A stretch of DNA of 64,000 nucleotides, taken from NCBI GenBank assembly GCA_018287875.1, contig JAGVVL010000001.1, forward strand, positions 7,812,001 to 7,876,000, given 5' to 3'. Every line of letters begins with the position of its first letter. The first letter of the stretch is position 1. Position numbers and translations under genes: made by a program. Shown here piece by piece: positions 11,509 through 22,840 of this stretch. The notes under the pieces are model-generated. The model was not told the DNA's origin. It did no database searches and saw only the letters and a list, made by a program, of their open reading frames with translations. The DNA is from Nigrospora sphaerica (lineage: Eukaryota; Ascomycota; Sordariomycetes; Amphisphaeriales; Apiosporaceae).

Positions 11509-12757
11509 TCACTCAGCAACATCCAGGTCATCGTGCTGCGGCGGGGGGCTGTCGATGGCTGCAGAGCTTGTTAGTGAAGCTGTCGCGACTTTGAGCAAGG
11601 GCAGGTCATGTTACCTTTCCGGTCCTCGCCGTTAGCACCGTTTTCCCGTCGGTCGCGGTCCTCACGGTCGTCTTTACTATCCCGGTCACGATCCCTGTGC
11701 AAGCTGTTGTTTAGTCGAAGGTCGGTCGGGGGTCTCGGCCTTGATCTTGGCTTTGTCCCGGGAAGGAGATATGTACCGAGGGTCGGGGCTTCTGGATCTG
11801 TCACGCGTGTCACGTCGCTCACGGTCGTAGTCCCGGTCCCGGTCACTACGCTCGTAGTCACGGTCGCGGTCGCGGCGGTCGTCCTTTCTCGGAGAGTACT
11901 CGCGGGTGCTGCGTCTGGGAGAAGGAGAGCGGCCGCGACGAGGGGAGCGGGCGCTACGTCTAGAGTCCCGTCCGTCGCGATCACGACCAGAGTCAAAGCG
12001 CCAAGACGCAGAAGGGGGAGTGCGAGCCCACTGAAGCATAGTCAGAATGCGACAAACCCACAGCGGTAGGCGGTTGGGCAACGTACCTCGATCTTCAAAA
12101 GATCATCGCGGCCGATGCGCTTGTTGTGCATTTCATGATACGCGTCATCAGCATCCCGTCGATCCTCATACTCCACGAAAGCAAAGCTGCAGGCGGCGTG
12201 TAAGCAAGCGGGCGCATCACGGAACGGCACCGGACGCCTGGTGGTTTTACGTACAGTCTGCTAGAAGCGGAGCGAGGCGCAGGAATATCGCAACGAACCA
12301 ATCGGCCGTAGCTAGAGTTCAGTCACGTCAGCAAGTCGCATGGCAGAAAGACTTCACCAGTAGGTATTTGGACCGCATCGGGTGCGTCGAGACTCGGGCG
12401 TGCCGCCACGGTTGGCGGGCGTTATCGCGCGATGCAGCCGGGGACCGCCGCCCGACCGCTCGATCGAAGGAGATGGAATGCGGAGATGCACGTGGGGGGC
12501 GAGGAGAAGTAGGAGCGAGGCTTGGGAGACGACGACGACTCGAGGACTCGGTCAAGGCGAGGACGAGGAGGCAGGGAGGCAGATGGACGCAGGCAGGATT
12601 TCATCGAGCATCGTGGCCGAGGGGGGGGAGCGACGGTCGATCGAGGGGGCACCGAGTTTTTGTAGCTGACATACCGTTCGAATTCGTAGGCGAGGTCGCG
12701 AGCGCGAGTGCCGTGGCTGAAACCAGTCACGTAGAGAGTCTGTCCACCTCGAGACAT
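11509..12757 (-). CDS. srp1: SR-type pre-mRNA splicing factor, Srp1-like
   Basis: Exons, in transcript order, are 12675-12757, 12255-12311, 12087-12186, 11777-12030, 11615-11694 and 11509-11558, giving 207 residues. The N-terminal RRM begins MSRGGQTLYVTGF (RNP2) and contains ERYGRLVRCDIP and the RNP1 strand SRLFAFVEYED. A WARTPPSASWRFDSGRD linker and an Arg/Ser/Asp-rich tail with many RDRD and RSPS runs follow. This matches S. pombe Srp1 and its filamentous fungal orthologues, which bind exonic enhancers and help recruit the spliceosome in the nucleus. Intron 1 is unusually long (363 nt) for this genome. Intron 4 (11695-11776) has a weak GTACAT donor; retaining it gives a different short C-terminus, so alternative splicing is possible. 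Confidence 0.88.
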
Positions 12758-14053
12758 GATGTCAAGGTTGATGGGCTGAATTCAAGCACAAAGTTGGGAG
12801 ACGCAAACGATGCAGGGGAGAAAATGGGGGAGGTTGCGCTCTAGAACGCGCGGATGAGTTGGTGATGGCGGGCGATGGACAAACAATTGACAACACCGGG
12901 TGGGAAGAGAGACGATGATGCTGATGGCGCGAGCTTGCTTGACCTTTTTTGAGGCTGGGCTGGTCAGGCTGGCTGGCTGGTTTGAACGAACCAGGCGTTT
13001 TTTGACAGCTGGAAAATCTTGTATCCGATTGGCGCGTGCTTTCCGCGGGATGTTTTCCATAGAACGCGGGAGTCATGCATTGACGTAGGAGGTACCTACG
13101 AACCTCCGACAGAGGGTGTGTGACAAGGAACCTAGAATTCATAGGTCATGAAGCGCCTTCTTTACATGGGGCGCTACCTAACAGACATACTTCTGAACCT
13201 ACAAAGCCGTCCGCCTCAAATTCGACAGTTTGGAATGAGATGCAGCCGGAGTGGCCGGTCAACAAACATAGCATGCACACAACCTGCTCGTCACATTCCA
13301 ACTGCAGCTCTTGTTCCGCCAACATTCATCCGCGTCAGTGTGATTGCGGAAATTGCATCACACCATGCATATATCTAGAACCCTGGAAATTGACCATCCC
13401 AAAGAGACTGTATCATACTCTGAATATGTACTTGCCTGCATCGCCATCTGGCCAAGCGCTCCGTTGACTGCTCATCGGTCAACAGCACCTTCCTTGGGAA
13501 CCCTGCAATCGGCTGGCTATCAGCCAACAACATGCAAACCAGAACGGGAAATGAGGGATATGTGAAATTGCAACTTTGGCAATTCTTGGTCGAAGGGGAA
13601 CCTCCCAAGTTACTGCTTCCCTGCGTCCTTTTTTCAAATCATGTCCGTATTGGAGGCCGTGCTAAGTTGTGATATGAACACTTGGACCATGAAAGCAACT
13701 TGGGAACTGAATGGAAAGCGTGTATTTGGGTATCTCCAACACGGTTTCTTGGTGACCCGGAGCAATGCCTGGCTTCAGTCCTTCACTGGCACAATAACCT
13801 GCCTAGGTGTCGTCTACAATACGACGCAGCCGAGTGTAAGAAACCCCGGGAAGCTATGCCCTGGTGCAGACAACTCAAGCAGAAAACACGACGGATTGCG
13901 GGTTCCCAACCCGAGATTCGCAGTCAAGTGTAATATACAATGCCGTTTTCTCCGGCAACCCGTCCCGTCCCATTAGTCCCACCACTTCATCATTGCTCTT
14001 TGCTTCGTCAAACTCGTACCATGACAGGTTGGTCAACGAGGAGGAACGTCGCG
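12758..14053. other. SR gene promoter and downstream region of the C2 gene
   Basis: Nearly 1.3 kb lack a supported gene. The left 200-300 nt are likely the promoter and leader of the SR factor. Frames on the plus strand near 13940-15130 are antisense to the C2-domain gene and are not believed. Confidence 0.5.
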
Positions 14054-16965
14054 CTAATATCCGCCGTGGCGCCTCGCTCGTCCGGATCCAATGTCAATTC
14101 GGCTCATTTCTTCCATCAGGGCCCAGGAGTCGTCGTTCATTCCTCTGCCGCTATGCCCCATGCCAGCAGCTGGTCCCAGGCCTCCGCTCATCAAGGGAAC
14201 CTTGGCGGGTATCGGCGGCCCCGAGCTTCCGTAGGGGACCAGGGGACCGGAGCCATATGTCGGTGCATGGCTCTCGTAGTCATACGTGCTGGCACGTACA
14301 AGCGCTCTAGGCGGGCTTGTGTTGCGTTGGTGGGCGCTTGCGGGCCCGAAAGGACTCGGTGCTCGAGGGAGGGGCGCTGGTGCCGCAGAAACTCGGTGTA
14401 CCTTCTTTTGCAGGCGGCTCCGACCGCCGCTGCCAGGAGAGACTGCTGGATCCATGTCCGAAGTGTTATAGGTCACAGGAGCTTGCATCGACTGCGGCCT
14501 CACCGTGACTCGGATATTCCGGCGGGTCGAAGGTGGCATAGGTTGGGCCCCCGCCGGGCGCGGTGCAGCCTCAATAGCCTTCATCTTGGGCTGCTTCGGC
14601 TCAGGCTCCGGCGCCCAGGTGTCCATGGGAAGGTGGTCCGAAGGGTCAACTTCGCGCCCGTCCGACGTGACGATCTTGCCGTACGCATTGGTGTATTCCG
14701 ACGTGTCATTTGCCGACGCAACGGTCGGGTTCAGGGCATCGTAGGAATCGGGCCCGAAAGGAACGCCAGAGAGCCGCCGCCCCTCTGGAATGGGCGCAGG
14801 GCTCACCGACTTTCGCTTGATGGTATGGTTGGGGTTGGGCGAAGGGTCGCGGGGGGACGGGGACGGGGGTATTCCGGGCGGTGTCGAGGGGCCTACAGGG
14901 TATGTGATTGGGAGTGGCGGCCCGGTAGGCGTCGACGGGCCGCCCGACACGTATGCGGCGGGGCTGCCCCCATACGACCTGACTGGGCTAGCATAGTGGC
15001 CATGAGGCGATGCGTGAGCCGCATAGTGGTGGGGGGGCTCGCTGTGCTGCCTGCCTCGCGTAGGAACAGGCACGGGCGCCGGCTGGGTATACCGCCGCTC
15101 CTGCTTTCTGTCTTCCTGAAGCCGCGTTGATATCTCCTGTGCCACAGCAGGGTCGACTCCCGGTACCAGCGTAGCCGGTACCGGGGGTAGGGCGTAGGCG
15201 TTGTTTCCCTGGGTCCGGACCAATTCCATGTCGCCCGGGTGGCTCATGTACGGGTCACCGTTCCCACCGTACGAGCCGGCGTGGGCTTGGGCAGCACCCA
15301 TGCGAGGGTCCCGTGGAACCATGGAGCCGCCGGGGGAAGTAGACAGTCCGTAGTCATTGCTGGCATATTGCCCTTGGAATGGTACGGGCGAGGGGGTATG
15401 GCGCTGCCCAGGGGCGGCGCTTCCACGTCCACCCAAGTTCAGAGGCGCCGGGCTCGGCGCTTGACCATAATCTCCACCGTCATACTGCTGCTCCTGGGGC
15501 GAACTGTGGCCGGGTCGCAGATTTGGTGGTGTCCAAGACTCTGGCACATCTTCCACTGTTGGCTGCATTGCTCGCACCGTCGGGTCGTATGTCGAGTCGT
15601 AGGAGTGATGGCGTGGCGGTGCGATCTGCATGGCTTCGTGGTGGTATGCCTCCTTGCCCATCACGTCTGGAGCCGAATCAAAGGGGCGGTAGGTAGGTCT
15701 TCCTGGATAATTGGAGGCCATGACGGCGTTGGCTGGAGGCGGGGCGGGAAGCGAAAGGCGATGTGCTTCACTACGCAGTACATCGTGACGCATCGGCATC
15801 GGCAATGGGGTCTTGTGTTGCTGCATATCAAGACCGTTGCGGTGCATGTTATCCGCGCCACCGCTGTTGTTCCTCACCCGGTGCACCGGCGGAGGGGGTG
15901 GGCGATCGTCATCCGGGCCCGTGTCTCGCCGATGAGGCACTGGTGGCGGGGTTTGCTCGTAGCTGAGTTGGCCGTGGCTATACGGCGCGCGGGTTTCCAA
16001 TTCGTAAGCTTGGCCAAGAGCTTCTCCTTGGTAATGGCGATCATCCTCGTGGGCGAGGAAGTTGTCACCGCTGTCTATCAAGCGGTGGCCTTGTGGAACT
16101 TGTCGATGGTGTGCTGGTGCTCCGTATGCGTCCTCGGGCGCCGGCGAGTAGTGCTCTTGGAAGCCCCCCCGTGACGGCGGCGGCGGCGCGTGGTAGTCAA
16201 TCGCCTGTTTCGGGACGAAAGAGGGTGCAGACGGGTGGTGTTGCGCCCCCCACGGAAGCGTCTGTACGTGATCCGGGGCCGCCTTGGAGGGCTGCGAGCT
16301 TTCGGAGCCAGGATTGCTGGGTAGCGGTCTCCGTTTCACGGGAGCCCGCTGCGATGGTGCTGGGCTGGCGTCGACATCCGGAGCGGCCGCAATCGGCTTG
16401 GGTTTGGCTGCCGGCTTTTCGGGCTTGGGTCTGCTGTCGTAGTAGGTGATCTCAATGCGGATCTCGCCGGCGTACTTGCCTTTGCAGGCCAGCGTCTGCC
16501 ATTGGTCGTTCTGGCCGCCGCCTGGCAGGATGATGTCGCGCAGGTCTATCCACGTCTCCCCAATCAAATCAGTCCTCTTGTCGTCATTGAAGACGGAAAG
16601 CTTCAGCTGATAGTAATCAGGCGAATCGTGAACAGTGAAGCGCAGCTCCTGGTCCCTATGGAAGCATGTGCGTTAGATGCGGACGATTCGGCAAGCGCTT
16701 CTGTTCGCCACGCAACATCGACGACTTACCATTTCGGCGTCTGCCCGCCACGGATGTCGGTGGTCGTCTTTTTGGCTTCCTTGCCTAGCCGCGCAGCGCA
16801 GTAAGGGTCCTGCTTCCCTATTGTCTTCCTGTTGGGCAAATTCTTTGCGCGATCCACAATGACAACCAGAGTGCCCACCACCGGACCGTCAATGGTCATG
16901 TCCGAGAAGATGCCCGCCGTGTGCATGGTGTTGAGCGGGTTGACCCTTGATTTGGCCGCCATCAT
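14054..16965 (-). CDS. C2-domain protein, Inn1/Fic1-like (cytokinesis/septation)
   Basis: Exons are 16730-16965 and 14054-16655, giving 945 residues from the tandem ATG at 16965. An N-terminal C2 domain covers residues about 20-145: GTLVVIVDRAKNLPNRK, KQDPYCAARLGKEAKKT, WDQELRFTVHDSPDYYQLKL, then LIGETWIDLRDI. The remaining 800 residues are disordered and rich in Pro, Ser, Gly and His, with many PxxP stretches suited to SH3 binding. In yeasts, Inn1/Fic1 use C2 plus PxxP to couple the actomyosin ring to septum synthesis through F-BAR and SH3 proteins. The role here is inferred from this architecture. The frame stays open 67 codons further upstream to 17166, but that part looks like leader sequence. 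Confidence 0.75.
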
Positions 16966-19900
16966 GGCCGTCGTCTCTTGACCCCAGTTGTTTCTGCTGC
17001 TGCTGCTGCGGCGTTTGCTGCTTCTGGACGCCGGTGGTACGGGTGGGGGAGTGGCCTGGTAAAAGACGTCCAGGAAAAGAGGCTGGCCGGTCGACGTCAA
17101 GCCGCGCGGGAAATTATGGGCGAGAGCTGCAGTAGTAGTGCAAGGCGCGGGCTCAGCTGCGCCCACGGCCGTCGCAGCTCGGCTGTGTTTTAGGTAGTGT
17201 TTAGGGTGGAAGGCAGTGTCGGCCCAATGATGTGTTTGACCTCTGGCCGTCGATCATTTACTTGCACGCGGCCAATCGAGCAACCTGGGCCGGTGGATAA
17301 GGAAACCGACCGGACGAACGAAAGGTGCAGCCGAGCGACTGGGGGTGTGAAAAACGATATAGCGTATGAGAACGGGAATCGGCACCAGCGTAAACAATGC
17401 TTGGGGCTTGGAATGTTCGAGAGACGGCGAGTACGGCGGCACGACGCAATGCGCTGCAAAGGCGACGGTGCAGATGAGAGGCCGGGGTGAAGTGAGAGAT
17501 GAGAGTGAGCGTGAGGGGGTGAGAGAAGAGACGGGGGGATGGGGGAAGCGGGCGGCAAAATGTCAATTTGAAAAGAGTGACTGGCAGCTGTTGCAATTTT
17601 TCTCAGCTTAGGGGCGACCTCGCGCTGATATGACGGACAGAAAAATACAGGAGCTGGATTACATGGAGGCAGCAGAAGCAGACAGGCCTTTCAATGCGAT
17701 AGGGAATCGGATGGGACGAGATGGGAATCCCGCTTTGAATGGAGGAAAGGTGCCTGGCGCGGCGACAGCGAGCGAATTGAATGGATGGCGTATGGGACAA
17801 TGGGACGGGGTCAGGGACAGGATGGTTCCAGCTTCAAATTGCCCACACCCCAGCAATCCAGCCACCGAGTAACGCGCAAAAGAGAGGGGGCTGGGCAGCG
17901 CCGGTCTCTTTCTCAGCATGGCCCTCAGCGTCCGACGAACAGCACCATAGGTACCTCCGCATCCCATCCCACCCATACTGGATCCATCTACACCTCCAGC
18001 TCTCTCCCTACTCCTCCCACCTCCAAGCCTACGGAGGGGGGCACATGCCTCGCACTACCACTAGCTCTGACCTCTTCCCCTTCCGGCTACAGCATACCAG
18101 GCAGAAAGTGGGAGGGCCCAGTAAGCGCCCCTCCCCTTCTCCCCTAGCACGTACCCCCTGCTGGCGCTGAAGCGGACATGGATATACTCTCCCCCCCTTA
18201 CCCGCCAGGCACAGGGGTTGAGAGGCCTTATTTTATGGGGGTCTGGCCGGCCCTGACGCCAATGACGGGGGCCGCATTTGTGCCCGTCTAGCTCGTGCCG
18301 GGGGAGCGTCTTGGACCTATTGAAAAACCGTCGTGCCTCGGGCGCGGCGCTGGTGGGAATTTGGGCACCAGCCGTTGACTGATGCCCTTTGTCGATTCCA
18401 CCCGCCGGCGAGGGAGGGGCACCGGCAAAAGCGTAAGATTGGCCTGCCGCCTCACCTTTTGCTACCTGGGCTGCCAGGGTAGGGACCGAGAGAAACCTGA
18501 AGGTTGCTGACCGCGGTGCCGAATCCCCGAACCTCCATCCCTGCCGTGGCCAACGCGTTGGTCGAGGCGCAATAGCGGATGACGAAATCTTAGTCGCCGA
18601 CGACCCCACACTTGCCTAATCTAGGACTTTTGCGAGAAACGTTTTGGACGAGCGCCCGTCCCAAGTCGCACGGGGATGGGATTTGCATCCCGGAAATTCA
18701 TTACTGCTTCTCTATTCCCGGCCCCTCCGCGGCCTGTCAGCTAAGGTTCACATACGCCCCCATAGGCACATCTCCGGACACCTGAGCTGGGAAACTCTCC
18801 CCCGGCACTTGCAGCCTTGGTGCTTTGGCCCTATCGACCCTCGACCGTCAGCCCTATGATCGCCGGCTAGCCCGCCGCTTTGGCGAATCGTCTAGGTGAT
18901 TGACATCGTGGTGATGGCAATGGGAAGAGTGCGTGCGAGGGTGCGAGGACGCGATGGCCCGAAGAACGGCCAAGAGCAACCGCGTCAGCTTTCACGTTCG
19001 TTGCCCCTCACTGCCCACCTATGGGTTGTTGAACCTCCCTCTTCGGCTCATATTTCCTGGCTGGCGACCTGGGTACCACACAGCGCCGCCCGTTTGGGAT
19101 CGGCATATTGCCCAATCGATCCAGCAGCCCGATTGCGAGCTGCGGACATGGAAGATGGATGCAAGGGGGACAACGGCTAAGGCACCGATCCCATGCCCGT
19201 CAGCTTGGATCTAGCGCCCACGTGCCTGCAAGACGTCTGCTCCAATCTTGTATTGGCCAGTGGGACAGCAGCCATTGAGGATTGGCGTCCAGTGGCGTCT
19301 CTTGTCTGTGACATCTGGGCTACATCCCCAGTATCGCAGGACATACCTACCATTTACGTATCTTAGGTACTTATTATTTAGCAGCCAGACTGCCGAAAAA
19401 GTGCAATGCTACCAATAGGCGGATATTGGTGGGGTGGCAATTGGTGGCAGGTGTCGAACCCGGACCACCCGGGTTTCTGGCCATGTGGAAGGGATCAGGC
19501 CCCTGTCCGCTTTAGCTTATATGAACGCATGCTCCTTCAACTACACCCATCGTGCTATTAGTGCCATCAGCCGTCTCAATATCCATATTTCTTCTCGGGT
19601 TTATCTTTACGCTTGAGTATGACTTCGCTACTGGTAAAGGTCAAAGCTCCCACATATCTGCAGCGGGGTCTTCCATGCGACGAATAATTGCCTAATTGCC
19701 TACCCCATTCGCGAATGAGGGATGGTACTTGCTTACTGTGCGAACCCGGCAACTCCCCATTAAATACCTCGAGTACCCAAAGTACTTACCAAAGGCACCT
19801 TACTAACAGCGTTAGAAGCTCAAACAGTATGCCTATGCACACCTTGTAACTCTTGCTAATTCTACTCACTTGACTTGCTCAATGACATTTAGCTGATCGA

Positions 19901-20126
19901 AAGGCCCCCAAACACCCGAAGAGCAATGATCGATACACCACAAGAACGAGTTGCTTCACGGGTGGCTTTGGAATGTATTTCGAAACTATCGCCATTCAAT
20001 GATTGCTTGATGTAACTTGAAAACTACACACGAAACGAACCGCAAACTAAGTCTCCATCAAGTATTTCATCCTCCGCGACGCAGGGTGAGGTGCCCGGAA
20101 GGCATAACAGCACGCGGCTGAAACCA
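16966..20126. other. Long spacer upstream of the C2 gene, no gene seen
   Basis: 3.1 kb between two minus-strand genes. The part next to 16966-17600 is the probable leader and promoter of the C2-domain gene. A 182-codon frame at 18061-18609 (-) has no recognisable content. The right part (about 19340-20060) becomes visibly richer in A and T. A tRNA B-box-like string near 19450 does not fold into a tRNA. Confidence 0.45.
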
Positions 20127-20439
20127 TTACTGCATCTGCTGGAGGCGCTCCTCAGCGCTCTTCTTAGCCTCCTCGGAGACGTTGGGGTTCTTCGTCGTAG
20201 CCTTCAATCCGCCGATGACATTATTGGGGTTCTTGTGCTCGCTGTCGCCGGCGCGGGGAACTGCCAAACAAAAGTTATTAGATACGCCGAAAACGTTTAA
20301 AAAGGCGGGAAAGCACACCGTCACCGCCGTTGAACTCATTCTCGAGAACCTGCTTGGAGTGCTCCTTGGACTCCTGAGAGGTGTTGGGGTTGTTGATGTT
20401 GGCCTTGTGGCCGCCGGCGATCTGGGCTTCGGAAGGCAT
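20127..20439 (-). CDS. con-6: Conidiation-specific protein 6 (Con-6 family)
   Basis: Exons are 20319-20439 and 20127-20260, joined by a 58 nt intron, giving 84 residues. Two Con-6 repeats are visible: GGHKANINNPNTSQESKEHS, and VIGGLKATTKNPNVSEEAKK with the preceding EHKNPNN. The repeat core is GG(hydrophobic/H)KA-x-NNPN-x-S-xx-(A/S)K. In Neurospora con-6 is one of the strongest conidiation genes; its small hydrophilic product accumulates in conidia and is lost after germination. The molecular function is unknown and may be stress protection. A TATA box and a duplicated 10-mer lie 130-150 nt upstream, consistent with a highly inducible promoter. Confidence 0.93.
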
Positions 20440-20564
20440 GGTGGAGGTGATGGTCGAGAATGGGATGAAAGTTTTAAGTGGCTGGGTGAGGTAGGCAGTG
20501 CTGAAATGCTGAGCTGTGATGAGGATGGTGATAACGACTGTCCATGATGGGAGATGAAGTCGGT

Positions 20565-20571
20565 CTTTATA
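20565..20571 (-). promoter_or_regulatory. TATA box of con-6
   Basis: The coding strand reads TATAAAG 126 nt upstream of the con-6 ATG. Immediately upstream on that strand lies the direct repeat described at 20571-20590. Confidence 0.5.
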
Positions 20572-20590
20572 GGCCTCTATAGGCCTCTAT
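20571..20590. repeat. Tandem 10-mer (two copies) in the con-6 promoter
   Basis: AGGCCTCTAT occurs twice head to tail. AGGCCT is itself palindromic. Its position just beyond the TATA box makes it a candidate regulatory duplication, but it may be chance. Confidence 0.6.
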
Positions 20591-22257
20591 TCTCATATCA
20601 TCATACACGGCTTGAGCAATCGATGTCGTCGTATACTAGGCATTTGGCGAGTTGTTTGCTTATTCCATCTAACCATCACCACCTTCCCATTGAAGAGCCA
20701 TATCCATGATCTCATCACTCTTGATAATGATGACGTGGTGGCTTTTTTTGCTGTATCAGAACGCCGAACGGCCTTGCTGCATGTGTTCATTATTGAGAGC
20801 CACAACAAGCAAAGCAAAGTTATGACGTCCGCTAAGGGCCGGTTAAAACATCTTGTCCCAGCACTGCAAATAGCAGTGTGATGAAGGCAGAGACGATGCT
20901 TACTCTACACGGTAGCTATGCCGTTTTCGCTCAACCCGAGGCATCGAATTCAATCCAAAAGCCATGTCCATCTCAGGAGTACTCTCCCCCCCACGCTGGG
21001 TTTCTCGTCGTTGGCCCACCTATCGACGTTTCTAGCGGTGTGTCGATGGGGACAACGAAGAACGACCAGGACCGCAAGGGGGGCCGGCACCTGACGAAAT
21101 GTCTGCCGATGGTTGGGCTGCTGTCCGAACCAGATTTCGTGATTGGACGGGCACCTAGGGGTGGGCGACGGGTAAATCTGGGGTGAGATCTTGCATGAGA
21201 CTCGCTAACGCATTGGCTCGGCCTCCATCTCCAGCTATCCACAGTAGTTCAGGGGTGAGCAGCGGTCTGCTGAATCCGCTCCGGTTCAATGTTCGCCATG
21301 GCAACCAGTTTTGACGGGGGCTAGGCTTGGCCGTATGTACCGCCATCCTTTCGGCTGATGGCTTCCTCGCTGCCATTCATCCACGGATGGCTGCTGTGTG
21401 GATACTGGTTCTGCACTTACAAGCCCACTAAGATGTATCCGGTGCAGAGTAGCAACAGCTTTGCGTGCAAGTAGACATTAGGTAGTCGGTCATAGCTTAC
21501 CAGCCAATATAGGCTGCATCGGGATGAAGAGAGCGAAAGATGTCGCCGAGGTAGGTCCACTGGACTTGACACGGTCGACTGCCAACCGCTCAATGACGAT
21601 ACCTCGTGCGATAGTACCAGTTGAAGCCGGGAAACTTGAGCCCCGCGGAAGAAAAAAAAGCAACGAAACCCATGGCACCAACCCCCGACATCTGATCCGT
21701 CCGGGCTCGCAGATCTCGACGGCACAATTGCCGATCTTAGATACAATGCTCATAGCGTCCCCGGTTCCGTCAAATAGATCATTGGCCACTCTGACTGCCC
21801 TGTCTGCACGTTAGCACCAACGAAGTAGCCCTGGAATGGTGCCGTTAGCCGCCCGGCTTCAGTCGTCCTCGCGCAGAATCAACATATGTGACGAATAAGC
21901 GTTGGGCGTTTGCAGTCCATACTTCGGTATGGTACAACTGCGCCTGGTAAGCACAGAGCTGTCTCTTCTACTGTTCTGTTTCCTTGTACGCCGTGCACAA
22001 TTCGACCCCGTCGAGCTGGTCCCAATGTCTGGTTTTGGAGAACCGCATCGAAATCGGTGCCGATCAGGGGAAGAGCAGCCATAATAGGAATCACACAGTG
22101 ATCATCAGCTACTAACTGGCGTGAAGCTGCGCCGCACGCACTGTGTGGCTGGAGCCTAGCATGGCTTGGGATGACGAATGAACCCGCCTGAAACTGTCGG
22201 CCTTGTACGCCTCGTCAGCATCAACCGTAGGGGATCTTGGTCATCGCCTCATCCGAC

Positions 22258-22840
22258 ATGTCTTCTTCCACCCCTGAGCCGCAGCCGGCGGCTGTGAATT
22301 ACGTGCTGGGTTTCCTCATGGTCGGCCTGGCCTGGGGCTTCACCACGCCCTTCATTCGAAGGGCGGCTCGGGACCACAACCCTCCTACCCGGCCCATTCT
22401 CGAGAGGCGCGACGTCAAGGCCAGCCGGCTGAAGTCCAAGGTCTACGGCGCGTTCTTCGCCGTGGTAGATCTCCTCAAGAACCCGAGATACGCCGTTCCG
22501 CTCTTGATCAACCTCACCGGCAGCGTGTGGTTCTTCTTGCTTATCGGACAAGCGGGTGAGTTGATGCCTCAGCATTGCGCTGCACCAGCCCGACGCTCGG
22601 GGAAGTAACACCGGATTCTCGCAGAATTGAGCTTGACTGTGCCCATTGTGAATACGCTCGCTTTCCTCTTCACCGTGCTAGGGGATTGGTGGGTTGAGAA
22701 AAAGGTCATTGGTCGAGGTAAGCTCTGGCGGCGCAACTTGGGGCACCAGGCTACTCGCTGACACTTTCGCAGACACGTGGATTGGCATGATATTATCTCT
22801 CTGTGGAATAGCACTCTGTGTTCACAGCAAGTCTGGGTGA
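22258..22840 (+). CDS. TMEM234-like small membrane protein
   Basis: Exons are 22258-22555, 22625-22717 and 22773-22840, giving 152 residues. Four hydrophobic segments are seen: VNYVLGFLMVGLAWGFTTPF, PLLINLTGSVWFFLLIG, LTVPIVNTLAFLFTVLGDWW and WIGMILSLCGIALCVHS. The order, and the WG..TP.I and TVPI.N.LAF elements, match the TMEM234 family (related to drug/metabolite transporter folds), whose animal member is about 140 residues. The function is unknown; an ER or endomembrane location is likely. The start is the ATG at 22258, followed by SSSTPEPQP; a TTG further upstream is not needed. Confidence 0.8.

Larger units (their letters stand above)
20440..22257. other. Divergent spacer between con-6 and the TMEM234-like gene
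   Basis: 1.8 kb holds both promoters. The middle (20600-21900) has only short frames without domains. Confidence 0.45.

Noticed and set aside
12047..12844. 265-codon plus-strand frame over the SR gene
   Set aside because: Antisense to the RRM exons and intron 1 of the Srp1-like gene; no recognisable protein.
13940..15130. 396-codon plus-strand frame
   Set aside because: Antisense to the disordered part of the C2-domain protein, whose repetitive GC-rich codons keep the opposite strand open.
19440..19515. tRNA-like string with B-box GGGTTCGACACC on the minus strand
   Set aside because: No A box, and the acceptor and T stems do not pair; a short inverted GGTGG/CCACC explains the look.
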